Below are positions 17,398-27,776 of a stretch of 49,702 bases of DNA, piece after piece. Position 1 is the stretch's first letter. The number at the start of each line of letters is the position of its first letter. Source of the DNA: Bacteroidota bacterium (GTDB taxonomy: Bacteria > Bacteroidota > Bacteroidia > B-17B0 > Aurantibacillaceae). The DNA lies in the NCBI GenBank assembly GCA_018267825.1, contig JAFDXR010000016.1:179628-229329 (forward strand), read 5' to 3'. The position numbers were made by a program, and so were the translations under genes. The notes beneath the pieces were generated by a model that did no database searches, was not told where the DNA came from, and worked only from the letters and a program-made list of their open reading frames with translations.

Positions 17398-20300
17398 CTA
17401 TTTTTTCAACTTAAACTGCGACACACTGGATTGAAGCTGGTTAGCTATATCCGCAAGATCCCGCGAGGTTGCAGTCACTTCATTCATACCCTGGCTGAGT
17501 TCTTTTGTCGATGATGCAATCTGTTCGGTTCCGGAAGCCGTTTCCTCAGAAACAACCACAATTTTCTCGATGTTCTTCACGGTATTAACAATAACATCTT
17601 TCTGGCTCTCTGTCGCTTCTATGATCTGTTTTGACAGGTCAAAGTTCTGAGTACTTGCAGATTGAATGCCATTAAATACAACTTCAGCTTCTTTGGATGC
17701 CGTGTTACCATTTTTCACACTGACTTCCATGGATTCAATGGTTTTACCGGCTGAATTCACATCTTTCTGAACTTCACGGATTACTTTCTCGATATCAACA
17801 GCTGACTTTCTGGAGTCTTCAGCCAGTTTCCGGATTTCCTCGGCTACTACAGCAAATCCCCTGCCTGCATCTCCTGCACGGGCTGCTTCAATAGCTGCAT
17901 TTAATGCCAATAGATTGGTCTGGGCAGCTATATCCGTAATCACATTCAGGGTACGGGCAATTTCTTCAGAACGTTGTGTGAGAATATTTATCGAATCCGA
18001 TGTATTCTTCGCGGAGCCCTGGATTTCATTCATGTTATCAACCACTTTCTTGATCGTGATCAGACCTTCAGATGCACTTTTCAACACCTGCTCTGCTGAA
18101 CTCGAAATCGCTTCCGCTTTTTTACCCATATCATTCGATGATTTCAGTGCGATATCAATCAGCTTGGATGATTCATCGGTTTGTTGTGCCTGTTGCTGGG
18201 CTCCTTCAGCCATTTGCTGTGTTGCCGATGCCACTTCCTGGGTTGTGCCCTTCATCTGCTCGCCTTTTGTGAGCAACTCTTCCGATGAAGAAGCTACAAG
18301 GTTTGCGATCTGCGACACATTGCCCAATAAGCTTCCTAGGTTCTGGATAGCTTTATTCAGTGAGTCACCCATTTCCTTCAATTCACCTTTCGATTCTATG
18401 GTGTACTGTTGTGTCAGGTCTCCTTCGGCCAGAGCATTAATAACCCTGTTTACCTCATTGGCTGCATCCTGGGTTGCCTGTGCCGCTATTTTCTGTTCCG
18501 TGATATCCGTAGCAATTTTAACCACTTTAACAATCCGTCCCATATCATCCTTTACAGGCGAATACACGGCCTGCAACCAGATCTCTTTACATGAACGCGT
18601 AAACCGTTGAAACTGTCCTTCGTGTACTTTTCCGGAAGCAAGGTCTTCCCAGAAACGGGCATATTCAGTAGAGTTTGCATACGTTCTGTCGACAAATTGT
18701 CTGTGGTGTATTCCTTTAATTTCTGTCATGGAATATCCCATTGCATTCAGGAAAATATCGTTTGCCTTGATAACATGTCCTTTGGTATCGAACTCAATAA
18801 AGGCAAAAGAAGTATCGATGGCTTTTACAACACCTTCTGCAGCCTGCTTTTCATAGGTGCTTTCTGTGATATCATAACGGATACCAATATATTTCACCGG
18901 CTTACCATTCTTACCAATTACAGGGGTAAACACACCATCTACATAGTAAGGAGTTCCGTCTTTACGTCTGTTTTTTACAAACCCTCTGAATATTTTACCA
19001 CGGCCGATAGTGGCCCACATTTCCTTAAATACTTCTTTAGGCATATCAGGGTGACGAACGATGTTCTGATTCGCACCAATCAGTTCCTCGCGTGAATATT
19101 GAGAAACTTCGCAATGCTTATCGTTCACATAAGTTATATAACCTTTGAGATCAACCTCCGAAACGATACAGGCAGCATCAACAGAGGCCATACGTGCATC
19201 TATCTCACGCTGCATCTGAGCAGCTCTTTCCTTTTCTTCAGTAATATTCGTGGCTATTTTGATAACCTTTACAACCTTTCCGGTAATATCAAGTACCGGT
19301 GAATACACAGCCTGTAACCAAACTTCTTCGCCATTTTTATGATAACGCAGGAACTGACCATTTTGTACTTTTCCACCCGCCAGGTCGAGCCAGAAATTTG
19401 TGTATTCATGACTGCTGCTATAGGTTTTGTCGACAAACATCCGATGATGTCTTCCGGTTAATTCTTCAGAGGTATAACCCGTAGCCTGCAAAAAATTCTG
19501 ATTAGCTGATAAAATATTACCCCTTGTGTCAAATTCTATATAGGCGTAGGCATTATCTATGGCTGTCAGAACACCTTTCATTTCAGCGCTGTTTCGCTGC
19601 ATTTCCTCCTGCGTTGCCTGCATCTCCTCCATATTCTGGCGCAATTCTTCTTCCTGAGCCTTCAACTCCTCAGCCGCCTGTTTGGATTCTTCACGTAAAT
19701 GAACTTCTTCGGTAATATCTGTTGCAATTTTCACAACACGGGCAATACGGCCCATTTCATCTTTCACAGGCGAATAAACAGCATGAATCCAAACTGGTTC
19801 ACCCGATTTTTTTATCCTCTTAAATTCACCGGAGAACACTTTTCCACTTTCCAGTTCTTTCCAGAAGGTAGCATAATCGGGTGATGAAGCATAAACCGGA
19901 TCAACGAATAAACGGTGATGCTTGCCGGATATTTCATCAATATCACCGTAGCCTAAGACCTTTAAGAAGTTGCTGTTGGCAGTTACCACATTCCCTTTAA
20001 TGTCGAATTCAATGAAAGCATACGAAGCATCCAGGGCATCTACAATACCTTTCATGCGTTGAGCCTCAAGTGTTACGTCCGTAATATCGTAGCGAATACC
20101 TATATATTTTACCGGTTTTCCGTTATCTCCCAGTACAGGAGCAAAAATACCATCTACATAATAAGGCGAGCCGTCTTTTTTCCGGTTCTTTACTTTTCCC
20201 CTGAAAATTTTTCCGCGACCGATAGTGGCCCACAGCTCTTTGAAGAGTTCTTTGGGCATATCAGGGTGTCGTACAATATTCTGATTGGAACCAAGGAGTT

Positions 20301-20571
20301 CTTCACGGGTATATTGTGAAACTTCGCAGTGCTTGTCGTTCACATACGTAATGTAACCTTTCAGGTCAGTCTCAGACACGATACAAGCCTGGTCAACAGA
20401 CAGCATACGGGCTTCTACTTCCCTTTCGGCCTGTTCTTTTTCTTTTTCCAGTTGTTCAATTCTTTTTTTTAACGCCAGAACTTCTTCAGTGTTTGTCATA
20501 TTTGTATTATTTGATTGTTTTTTTTCGTTAAGAGCATCGTCTTCTCCAGACATGTTGTTTCCTATTGCCAT
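17398..20571 (-). CDS. Soluble methyl-accepting chemotaxis protein with five PAS domains
   Basis: The 1057-residue receptor has no signal peptide or membrane helix. Five PAS domains occur in the order A-B-B-A-B, at about residues 57-170, 175-290, 332-447, 460-573 and 578-693. A coiled coil rich in Glu and Gln lies at about 295-330. A HAMP-like segment ([11 protein letters not shown]) precedes the MCP signalling region with hairpin tip [20 protein letters not shown]. Both A-type PAS domains carry Arg-His-x-Asp and a Trp 13 residues after the Arg (R101-W114; R506-W519), as in the FAD-binding PAS of Aer. It is probably a cytoplasmic redox or energy sensor. Near-repeat sequences show internal duplication. 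Confidence 0.93.
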   Translation of the reverse strand: MAIGNNMSGEDDALNEKKQSNNTNMTNTEEVLALKKRIEQLEKEKEQAEREVEARMLSVDQACIVSETDLKGYITYVNDKHCEVSQYTREELLGSNQNIVRHPDMPKELFKELWATIGRGKIFRGKVKNRKKDGSPYYVDGIFAPVLGDNGKPVKYIGIRYDITDVTLEAQRMKGIVDALDASYAFIEFDIKGNVVTANSNFLKVLGYGDIDEISGKHHRLFVDPVYASSPDYATFWKELESGKVFSGEFKRIKKSGEPVWIHAVYSPVKDEMGRIARVVKIATDITEEVHLREESKQAAEELKAQEEELRQNMEEMQATQEEMQRNSAEMKGVLTAIDNAYAYIEFDTRGNILSANQNFLQATGYTSEELTGRHHRMFVDKTYSSSHEYTNFWLDLAGGKVQNGQFLRYHKNGEEVWLQAVYSPVLDITGKVVKVIKIATNITEEKERAAQMQREIDARMASVDAACIVSEVDLKGYITYVNDKHCEVSQYSREELIGANQNIVRHPDMPKEVFKEMWATIGRGKIFRGFVKNRRKDGTPYYVDGVFTPVIGKNGKPVKYIGIRYDITESTYEKQAAEGVVKAIDTSFAFIEFDTKGHVIKANDIFLNAMGYSMTEIKGIHHRQFVDRTYANSTEYARFWEDLASGKVHEGQFQRFTRSCKEIWLQAVYSPVKDDMGRIVKVVKIATDITEQKIAAQATQDAANEVNRVINALAEGDLTQQYTIESKGELKEMGDSLNKAIQNLGSLLGNVSQIANLVASSSEELLTKGEQMKGTTQEVASATQQMAEGAQQQAQQTDESSKLIDIALKSSNDMGKKAEAISSSAEQVLKSASEGLITIKKVVDNMNEIQGSAKNTSDSINILTQRSEEIARTLNVITDIAAQTNLLALNAAIEAARAGDAGRGFAVVAEEIRKLAEDSRKSAVDIEKVIREVQKDVNSAGKTIESMEVSVKNGNTASKEAEVVFNGIQSASTQNFDLSKQIIEATESQKDVIVNTVKNIEKIVVVSEETASGTEQIASSTKELSQGMNEVTATSRDLADIANQLQSSVSQFKLKK

Positions 20572-20593
20572 AAGTATTTTCTGATATTAAGGG

Positions 20594-21367
20594 TTAATTT
20601 ATATGGTATGCGGTTTTTGAAAATTCAATCTTCTTCAGAATTTCATCGGTTACAGCTTTATAATCTTTCGTACTGGTACATTCAGGTGCATAATCAATAA
20701 CGCTCTTGGCGAAAGAAGGAGCCTCCGCCGCTTTTACGTTATTATGAATCCTGTTATTGAAAACATCTACCTTATAGGCAAAGTCAATGAAACCCAATAC
20801 CTCACTGGTCAGTTTCCGGGACTCATTTACACAAACACCAAGTACCCCTAATATTTCGAGTGAAGGATTAGATGTAATTTTTATATCCTTTATGAATTTC
20901 ATGATCTGGCTCAGTCCCTGAATCGACAATATTTCGAGGAGCATGGGAATAATCACATAATCAGATGCGGTCAAAGCTATACGGGTAAGTGAGCCAATGG
21001 CAGGCGGGCAATCGATCAGGACGAAATCGTAGTCAAGTTGCGACAGTTTGTTCTTCAGGCTAAATGAATAATTAGGAATTTTCTTCAGCACATCTTCAGA
21101 ATTAACCATAGAAACTGAAGCCGGTAAAAGTGAAAGCCCTTCAGTCTGTATAAGACATTCATCGAGTCCCGAATGACCAATCAGCCAATCCTGAACAGTA
21201 GCATCTACACCGGTTACACCCAGAGAGTATGTCAGATTGGCCTGTGGATCAAGATCAATAACAAGTACCCTCTTCCCCTTATTCCGCAGTACAGCAGCGA
21301 TATTAATCGTACTGGTCGTTTTACCGGTACCTCCCTTATGATTGGAAAATGCAATGGTGGATAACAT
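20594..21367 (-). CDS. ParA/Soj-family ATPase, probable chemosensory array positioning
   Basis: The 257-residue protein has the deviant Walker A NHKGGTGKTT (residues 9-18), VIDLDPQANLT, and FVLIDCPPAIGSL, typical of ParA/Soj ATPases. No ParB gene is adjacent, which argues against a chromosome-partition locus. It is the first gene of the chemosensory operon, 22 bp upstream of the soluble MCP. ParA-like PpfA segregates cytoplasmic chemoreceptor clusters in Rhodobacter sphaeroides, so a similar job is likely. The ATPase family is clear; the role is inferred from context. Confidence 0.88.
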   Translation of the reverse strand: MLSTIAFSNHKGGTGKTTSTINIAAVLRNKGKRVLVIDLDPQANLTYSLGVTGVDATVQDWLIGHSGLDECLIQTEGLSLLPASVSMVNSEDVLKKIPNYSFSLKNKLSQLDYDFVLIDCPPAIGSLTRIALTASDYVIIPMLLEILSIQGLSQIMKFIKDIKITSNPSLEILGVLGVCVNESRKLTSEVLGFIDFAYKVDVFNNRIHNNVKAAEAPSFAKSVIDYAPECTSTKDYKAVTDEILKKIEFSKTAYHIN

Positions 21368-21547
21368 ATAACAGGGGTTTTACCGAATAAAATTGCATAA
21401 ATTCAAAGAGCAGTCTCAACATTTACCATAATGCTATTGCAAACCAAGTGTTAATACATTCCGGATACGGGGATTACCCTTGCATGTAGATATTATTTTT
21501 TCAGGTTTCAAAAATATTTTTCTATTATTAGGCTTCCGATATTGCTT

Positions 21548-22183
21548 ATGGATTCTATTAAGATTGCCCTGATCGAAGATCATTTACTCATCAGAGATGC
21601 ATGGAAATCGCTTTTATCAAAAAGATCGCACTATTCCATCGTTGCCGAAACAGATAATATAGACGACGCGTTTTCAATAATATCAGCTACCAGGCCTGAT
21701 GTTATTTTAATGGACATTAATCTGAAAGGAAAAAACGGTGCAGAACTTATTTCCGAAATATGTAACAAAATAGCCCATCCCAGGATTATTGTGGTATCCA
21801 TGAATAACGAATACAGTTTCGTGAAAAAGATGTTTAAACTGGGGATTATGGGCTATGTAACAAAGTTTTCATCACAGGAGGACTTTATTAACTCCATTGA
21901 ACAGGTCTATCAGGGAAAAAAGTACATGTGCGAAGAGATCAAAAATCTATTCCTCAATAACACAATTCACGCCGAAAGAAACGACACCGAGAATTTCTCA
22001 ATCCGCGAATTGGACATCATACGTTTTGTTTCAAAAGGATTCGGAAATAAAGAAATCGCTCAAAACCTGCAGATAAGCATTAAAACCGTGGAAGGTCACA
22101 AAACCAAAATCTATAAAAAACTTGGTGCAAGATCAATTGCCGAAATAATTTCGTACAGTAAGGCTAAAGGACTCGATTTTTAA
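21548..22183 (+). CDS. NarL/LuxR-family response regulator
   Basis: Starting at ATG 21548, the product is 211 residues. The receiver carries the Glu-Asp acidic pair, VILMDINLKGKNG with the phospho-acceptor Asp, and Lys in GYVTKFSS. A C-terminal LuxR-type HTH follows (SIRELDIIRFVSKGFGNKEIAQNLQISIKTVEGHKTKIYKKL). It is divergent from parA across 180 bp and lies upstream of the giant hybrid kinase, which may be its cognate sensor. An in-frame TTG two codons earlier is less likely as the start. Confidence 0.93.
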   Translation: MDSIKIALIEDHLLIRDAWKSLLSKRSHYSIVAETDNIDDAFSIISATRPDVILMDINLKGKNGAELISEICNKIAHPRIIVVSMNNEYSFVKKMFKLGIMGYVTKFSSQEDFINSIEQVYQGKKYMCEEIKNLFLNNTIHAERNDTENFSIRELDIIRFVSKGFGNKEIAQNLQISIKTVEGHKTKIYKKLGARSIAEIISYSKAKGLDF

Positions 22184-22286
22184 CAGGGGTTTCCTCTATA
22201 TATATTTAATTTTTACCCTTTGTTTCAAAGAAGCTAACAGGTTTCCACTACCTGAAAGATGTTCCTTTATTTAGCTTTATGAAACT

Positions 22287-22487
22287 ATGGAAAACCGTGA
22301 TTTTAATATTCAGCACAAACTCGCGAGTAGAATAACAATGTATTGTGAATTGTATAAAGAAGATTATACAACCCTGATGGGCATGGACCCGGCAGATCTC
22401 AAAAAACTCTACCTGTCGCTTCTCATTCCGATACGCATCAAGCTCGATTACAAATTCAGAAACACCAATAAAAAGAAAGGGCTTTAA
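22287..22487 (+). CDS. Small protein of unknown function
   Basis: The 66-residue frame begins at ATG 22287 and is charged, with no signal peptide. The middle (YCELYKEDYTTLMGMDPADLKKLYLSLLIPI) could form two helices. I recognise no family. It lies 103 bp after the response regulator and 137 bp before the hybrid kinase on the same strand. Its coding status is uncertain because it is short. Confidence 0.45.
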   Translation: MENRDFNIQHKLASRITMYCELYKEDYTTLMGMDPADLKKLYLSLLIPIRIKLDYKFRNTNKKKGL

Positions 22488-22624
22488 AAGGATTATTATA
22501 AACTACATTTTTTTAAAATCGTTTTAGAAGGAAAACAGTGACTATATAACTCGAATAAATTATATACATTTATTGCTCACACAAATGTCTTTCCAAACTG
22601 CTACTGCAAATCCTCTCCTCAACA

Positions 22625-25600
22625 ATGGTTACTGAAGAACAAGCCTTTTATTTTGAATGCATTAAAACACTTACAAAGTACCAACGGGCAAACGAAACTG
22701 ACCTTAATTATCAGGAACTATGCAATGATCTGTCGCAGGTTTCAAATGCTATAAGCATCTCAATACACATTGTTCAGGAACCAGGCAGTTCCATCAAAAC
22801 AGTTTGGACACAAAGCATAAGCGATGATTTTCAGAGCAATCAAAAACCGGAACAAACTCAAACGCCAGACCATTCCGGCAGAGCAGCCCTGATGTCCAGA
22901 AATTTTATAAAGCAGGAATATATATCAGGCGAAAAAAACCGAAGCAGAAGAAACAATACGGCAAAAAAATACACAAGTTACAGTATCGGTCTATTCAACG
23001 ATGACCAGCCCTATGGTTACATCCATTTCATTCTCGAAGAAAATAAATCCATCCCAAACGAATTCCTTCTAAAGGAACTCATTTATCATATACAGTCACA
23101 AATATACAAACACATCAATAGCGATAATGACAAAACATTCAATAAGAAAAACATATATACACAAGTAACCAATTCCACATCTCCTGATTACCTCATTTTA
23201 ATAAATACCGAACGGGCAATCATCCATGCCAATTACAATCATGGAAACACAAATGCATCGGAAATAACAGGCCAGGATATCCTGAACTACATTCCAAAAG
23301 ACAAGCGTGAATTGTACATCATGCAAATTCAAAGCGCCATTCGCAAAAAGGAACACAGACGTTTTGAATATTCTGTAATCACCGAAACATCAACCAAGTT
23401 TTATGAAACCAGGGTTGTACCGATCATTAATAATGACAACAGTATCTCCCAGCTCTACGTCATTATTAAAGATAATACGTATGTCAAACAGTATATTGAT
23501 GATCTCACCACAAAAAAAGACATCACAAACCGCATAGAAGATATTTCCAAAATTGGTGGCTGGGAGTATTATATCGACACAAAGCGATTGGTAATGAGTG
23601 ACGGAGTTTCCAGGCTCATTGGCTCTTCGATCATTCCACAGGTCAATTACAATAACCTTTTAAAAAAATGCCATGAAGGGCACAGACAGATCGTCTCACG
23701 TTCAATTGATAGCTGTCTGAAAAAAGAGATCCCTTTTGATATTGACTTTCTCTATTATTTATATGATGGCTCAGAAAAATGGTTGAGGCTTATCGGAAAA
23801 AGAGATGACTCCAATAACATAAAAAAAATAGTTGGTACCATCCAGGATATTACCAAATCCAAGGAGTTGCTTGAAGAATACAAAAAAATCTCCAATCAGC
23901 TTTCTCAATTTCAGCATGCTCTGAATTCAGCAAGTATCATTTCAAAAACAAACAGTGATGGTATCATTACCTATGTAAATAATAATTTTATAAAAATAAG
24001 CAAGTATGCTGTAAACGAACTGATAGGAAAAAAACACAATATTGTTAACTCCTCACACCACTCCGCTGAGTTCTGGAAAAATTTCTGGAAGCATATATCA
24101 AACGGACTTATCTGGAAAGGTGAAATAAAGAATAAAGCCAAAGATGGCTCGTATTATTGGGTCGACACGATTATTATTCCTTTATATAATAACAAAGGGG
24201 CTATTGAAGAATATCTTTCCATAAGACATGATATCACGGATAAAAAGAAAAGTGAGGCCGAGGTTATGTCTGTTAAGGAAAAACTCAATAACATCCTGAA
24301 TACAATCGACGAGGCCATTTGGTCTATTGATCTAAAAACAGGTGATCAGTACTACAGTCCTGCAGCTGAAACAATCTTTGGATATGCCATTACTGAATTT
24401 CTGAACGATAAAAATCTCTGGTTAAAACTGATTCATGAAGAAGACCTGATAACACTGAGAGCTCATCATATTCCATACATACTGAAACAGGACCAACATG
24501 AGTTTGAATTCAGGGCGATTAAAAAAAATAAAGCAAACATCTATGTACATGTTAAGGTAAAAATAGAGAAAGATCAGAATGATGAACCCGTTCGGATTGT
24601 CGGGATATGTTGTGACATTACAGACAGGAAAAAGGGAGAGCTTCTTATTAAACAAAAAACAGATTACATACAATCAATCATATCTGCACTTCCGGATGTT
24701 ATTCTGAATATTGACAGAGACTATATCGTTACATTTTGCAATGCCGGTGAAACCACTATGAAATGGCATACACCGGAAGATATAAAAGGTAAAAACATCT
24801 ACACCATTTTTTCAGAAAATATTGCAGAGCTATTTGCACGGAATATAGACAAAGCGCTGAAGGTCGGATACTCTGAAGTTTTTGAATACAAAGCTCAATT
24901 TCCGGATGGTGAAAACTGGCTTGAAAACAGGATAACCAGAATAAATGAAAAAGAAGTACTTTGCCTTAGCAGAAACATCACAGAAAGAAAAATATCAGAG
25001 CATCATTTAAGAGAAAGTGAAGCAAATTTAAAAGAGGCCGAAAGTATTGCAAAAATAGGCAGATGGGAACTTGATCTGAAAACAAAAAGACTTTTCTGGT
25101 CTGATTCACTTTATGAAATTTTCGAAACAACAAAAAACAGATTTGATGCTACTTACGATTCATTTCTTAAAATCATTCATCCCGAAGACAGAAATATTCT
25201 GGATCTTTCATATACAAATTCCATAAAAAACAAGCTTCCATACGTTATAGAACATCGTATACTTCTGAAAGACGGGCGCGTAAAATGGATTAAAGAAACC
25301 TGCCGGACAGATTACGATGCAGAGGGTAATGCCCTGAGATCCGTCGGAATTGCACAGGATATAACATCCTCCAAAGAGTCGGAACTCGAATTGATCCGGA
25401 CAAAAGAATCACTTTACAGAACCAACCAGATTGCTAAAATTGGCGGTTGGGAACACAGCTTCATCACCAATGAAACTTATTGGTCAGATATTACCCGCGA
25501 AATTTTCGAAGCAGATGCCTCCGAAACAGCATCCCTGGAGGCCGTTATACAACATCGTAAAACAGAACAGGGACGTTATGAACTCATAGCATCTATCGAA

Positions 25601-27745
25601 ATGGCTAAAGCCCTTGGTTCATCTTATGACATGGAGGTTGAAATTGTTACCTTTAAGGGGCGTACACGTTGGGTTAGAAGTATTGGTGAAACAGAAATGA
25701 AGAATGGCAAGTGCATCAGAATATATGGTACAATGCAGGATGTGACAGAGAAAAAAAACTTACAGGAAAAACTCAAAAAACAACTATATATTTCAGAAGC
25801 AGTAAATGAAATAAACTCCTATTACCTTAATCCACGTATTGCCAGACAGACTCTCTTTGAGAAAATGCTTTCCGTGCTTCTTGAAATTACAGAGAGTTCG
25901 GAAGGCTTTATTGCCGAATTTATTCCAAAGCATGATGATCATAGCCTTAAAATACTATCATCAAACAATATTCCGCTACTTGATGAAATGAGCAATATGC
26001 TCAGCACAGGACCAGGACCTGAACAACACAATGATGTTATAGCAACAATAATAAAAACAAAAGTCCCGATCCTCTATCAGCGACAAAACCAATCGGAACA
26101 GGGTTCGCTTGCATTATCCATACCAGATAGTACAAAATACTACATGGCCATTCCTATAGAAGCCGATAATGAAATTACCGGCATGATCCTTCTGGCAAAT
26201 AAAAATAAAGAGTACGAAAAAAATATCATTGACCTGCTCAAACCATTTATCTTCTCTTACGCCACAATCATTCAGGCCAAACGGGAAGAAGAAAAAAGGA
26301 TTAAAAGTGAGGAGCTGGCTATCCAGGCATCAAAATCCAAATCGGAGTTTCTGGCTAATATGAGCCATGAAATCAGGACGCCGATGAATGCCATTTTAGG
26401 ATTTGCAGAACTCCTGAAAGGAAATGCCTTTTCAAAAAAACATGAAGAATATATCGACGGAATTCTGACAGGTGGTAATAGCCTTCTATCACTCATCAAT
26501 GACATTCTGGATCTTTCAAAAATAGAATCCGGAAAATTTGAATTAATCAACACACCGGTACACCTGGAAGAATTACTAAACGAAATCAACCAGCTCTTCT
26601 TAAGAAAGATCATTGACACCAAACTAAAATTTGATGTCATCATACAACCGGATGTTCCCTCATGCATTCTCATTGACGAACTTCGTCTGAAACAGATATT
26701 ATTCAACATTGTCGGAAATGCCCTGAAATTTACGCAATTTGGTTCCGTTTCAATAGTCATATCAGCCGAAGGGACAAACACCAATGTACTGGATGCTTTA
26801 ATTATTGAAGTGAAAGATACCGGTATTGGTATTCCTAAAAGTCAGCAACAGGTCATTTTTGAACCGTTTAAACAAATGGATGGACAAAGTTCCAGGAAAT
26901 ACGGCGGAACGGGCCTCGGACTGGCAATTACGAAAAGGCTTGTGGAGATGATGAATGGGAAAATACTTATAGAAAGTGAGGTCGGTCGGGGCACGCTTAT
27001 TAAAATTACATTCCCGAATATCAGTATCTCGGCAGAGAACATTGCAAAAAAACAAAATGCTACCGGAGAAAAGTTTCACTTCAATAATAAGAATATTCTG
27101 CTGGTTGAAGACATCAAATCAAACCGGGACGTTATCCGGGGCTATATTGAAGGCACCAATCTGAACCTGATTGAAGCCACAAATGGTTTATCTGCACTTG
27201 AATACCTGCACTTCAATACCCCCGACCTCATACTTATGGATATCATGATGCCGGTCATGGACGGCCATGAAACCATTAAGATCATACGTCAGAATAAAAA
27301 ACTTGATCACGTACCCATCATTGCCCTCACTGCAACGAATCTTGGTCAGAAAGAAAAAAGTTCGATCTATTGCCAGGATGTCGTACGAAAGCCGGTTTCA
27401 AAATCAGAGTTATTAAGAATCATTCAGAAAAATCTGGCTGAAACCGATAAAAACAGAATTGAAAACAAGGATACGTATACCGATTCACTTTTTGCACTCG
27501 ACTCTGATATTCATATTTATGAAGAAACAGAACTCATTGAAAAATGGAAGGCTGCCAAAGAATATCTGAGTATAGATGATATTACTGCATTTTCACACGA
27601 AGTGATCTTCTTTGCTGAAAAAATCCAGAATAAAAACATGGAAGCCTATGGCAAAGAGCTCCTGAAAGCTGCCGGACAATTTGAAATCCATAAAATGGTC
27701 CAACTTTTTTCATTATTTGAAACACTCATGAACAAAATAAAATAA
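22625..27745 (+). CDS. Giant soluble hybrid histidine kinase with about seven PAS domains
   Basis: This 1706-residue protein has no membrane helix. A GAF-like N-terminus (about 1-165) is followed by about seven PAS/PAC units (about 175-1040), several ending in a D-I-T motif. A second GAF-like domain (about 1045-1215) precedes HisKA with His1248 (FLANMSHEIRTPMN). HATPase shows N-box LFNIVGNALKFT, DTGIGIP and GGTGLGLAITKRL. The receiver has phospho-acceptor Asp1539 (LILMDIMMPVMDG). The last 100 residues are helical and resemble the tail of other Bacteroidota hybrid kinases but lack an HPt His. It probably works with the REC-REC-HPt protein 32 bp downstream and the NarL regulator upstream. Confidence 0.93.
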   Translation: MVTEEQAFYFECIKTLTKYQRANETDLNYQELCNDLSQVSNAISISIHIVQEPGSSIKTVWTQSISDDFQSNQKPEQTQTPDHSGRAALMSRNFIKQEYISGEKNRSRRNNTAKKYTSYSIGLFNDDQPYGYIHFILEENKSIPNEFLLKELIYHIQSQIYKHINSDNDKTFNKKNIYTQVTNSTSPDYLILINTERAIIHANYNHGNTNASEITGQDILNYIPKDKRELYIMQIQSAIRKKEHRRFEYSVITETSTKFYETRVVPIINNDNSISQLYVIIKDNTYVKQYIDDLTTKKDITNRIEDISKIGGWEYYIDTKRLVMSDGVSRLIGSSIIPQVNYNNLLKKCHEGHRQIVSRSIDSCLKKEIPFDIDFLYYLYDGSEKWLRLIGKRDDSNNIKKIVGTIQDITKSKELLEEYKKISNQLSQFQHALNSASIISKTNSDGIITYVNNNFIKISKYAVNELIGKKHNIVNSSHHSAEFWKNFWKHISNGLIWKGEIKNKAKDGSYYWVDTIIIPLYNNKGAIEEYLSIRHDITDKKKSEAEVMSVKEKLNNILNTIDEAIWSIDLKTGDQYYSPAAETIFGYAITEFLNDKNLWLKLIHEEDLITLRAHHIPYILKQDQHEFEFRAIKKNKANIYVHVKVKIEKDQNDEPVRIVGICCDITDRKKGELLIKQKTDYIQSIISALPDVILNIDRDYIVTFCNAGETTMKWHTPEDIKGKNIYTIFSENIAELFARNIDKALKVGYSEVFEYKAQFPDGENWLENRITRINEKEVLCLSRNITERKISEHHLRESEANLKEAESIAKIGRWELDLKTKRLFWSDSLYEIFETTKNRFDATYDSFLKIIHPEDRNILDLSYTNSIKNKLPYVIEHRILLKDGRVKWIKETCRTDYDAEGNALRSVGIAQDITSSKESELELIRTKESLYRTNQIAKIGGWEHSFITNETYWSDITREIFEADASETASLEAVIQHRKTEQGRYELIASIEMAKALGSSYDMEVEIVTFKGRTRWVRSIGETEMKNGKCIRIYGTMQDVTEKKNLQEKLKKQLYISEAVNEINSYYLNPRIARQTLFEKMLSVLLEITESSEGFIAEFIPKHDDHSLKILSSNNIPLLDEMSNMLSTGPGPEQHNDVIATIIKTKVPILYQRQNQSEQGSLALSIPDSTKYYMAIPIEADNEITGMILLANKNKEYEKNIIDLLKPFIFSYATIIQAKREEEKRIKSEELAIQASKSKSEFLANMSHEIRTPMNAILGFAELLKGNAFSKKHEEYIDGILTGGNSLLSLINDILDLSKIESGKFELINTPVHLEELLNEINQLFLRKIIDTKLKFDVIIQPDVPSCILIDELRLKQILFNIVGNALKFTQFGSVSIVISAEGTNTNVLDALIIEVKDTGIGIPKSQQQVIFEPFKQMDGQSSRKYGGTGLGLAITKRLVEMMNGKILIESEVGRGTLIKITFPNISISAENIAKKQNATGEKFHFNNKNILLVEDIKSNRDVIRGYIEGTNLNLIEATNGLSALEYLHFNTPDLILMDIMMPVMDGHETIKIIRQNKKLDHVPIIALTATNLGQKEKSSIYCQDVVRKPVSKSELLRIIQKNLAETDKNRIENKDTYTDSLFALDSDIHIYEETELIEKWKAAKEYLSIDDITAFSHEVIFFAEKIQNKNMEAYGKELLKAAGQFEIHKMVQLFSLFETLMNKIK

Positions 27746-27776
27746 AATAGTCCCCTACCCCCAAAACTCCCGTACT

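Noticed and set aside
17915..19095. Plus-strand open frames opposite the MCP
   Set aside because: They are antisense shadows; the minus strand encodes clear PAS and MCP domains across the whole stretch.
20594..21367. Chromosome-partition ParA locus
   Set aside because: No ParB or parS-like repeats are adjacent, and the gene leads a chemosensory operon.
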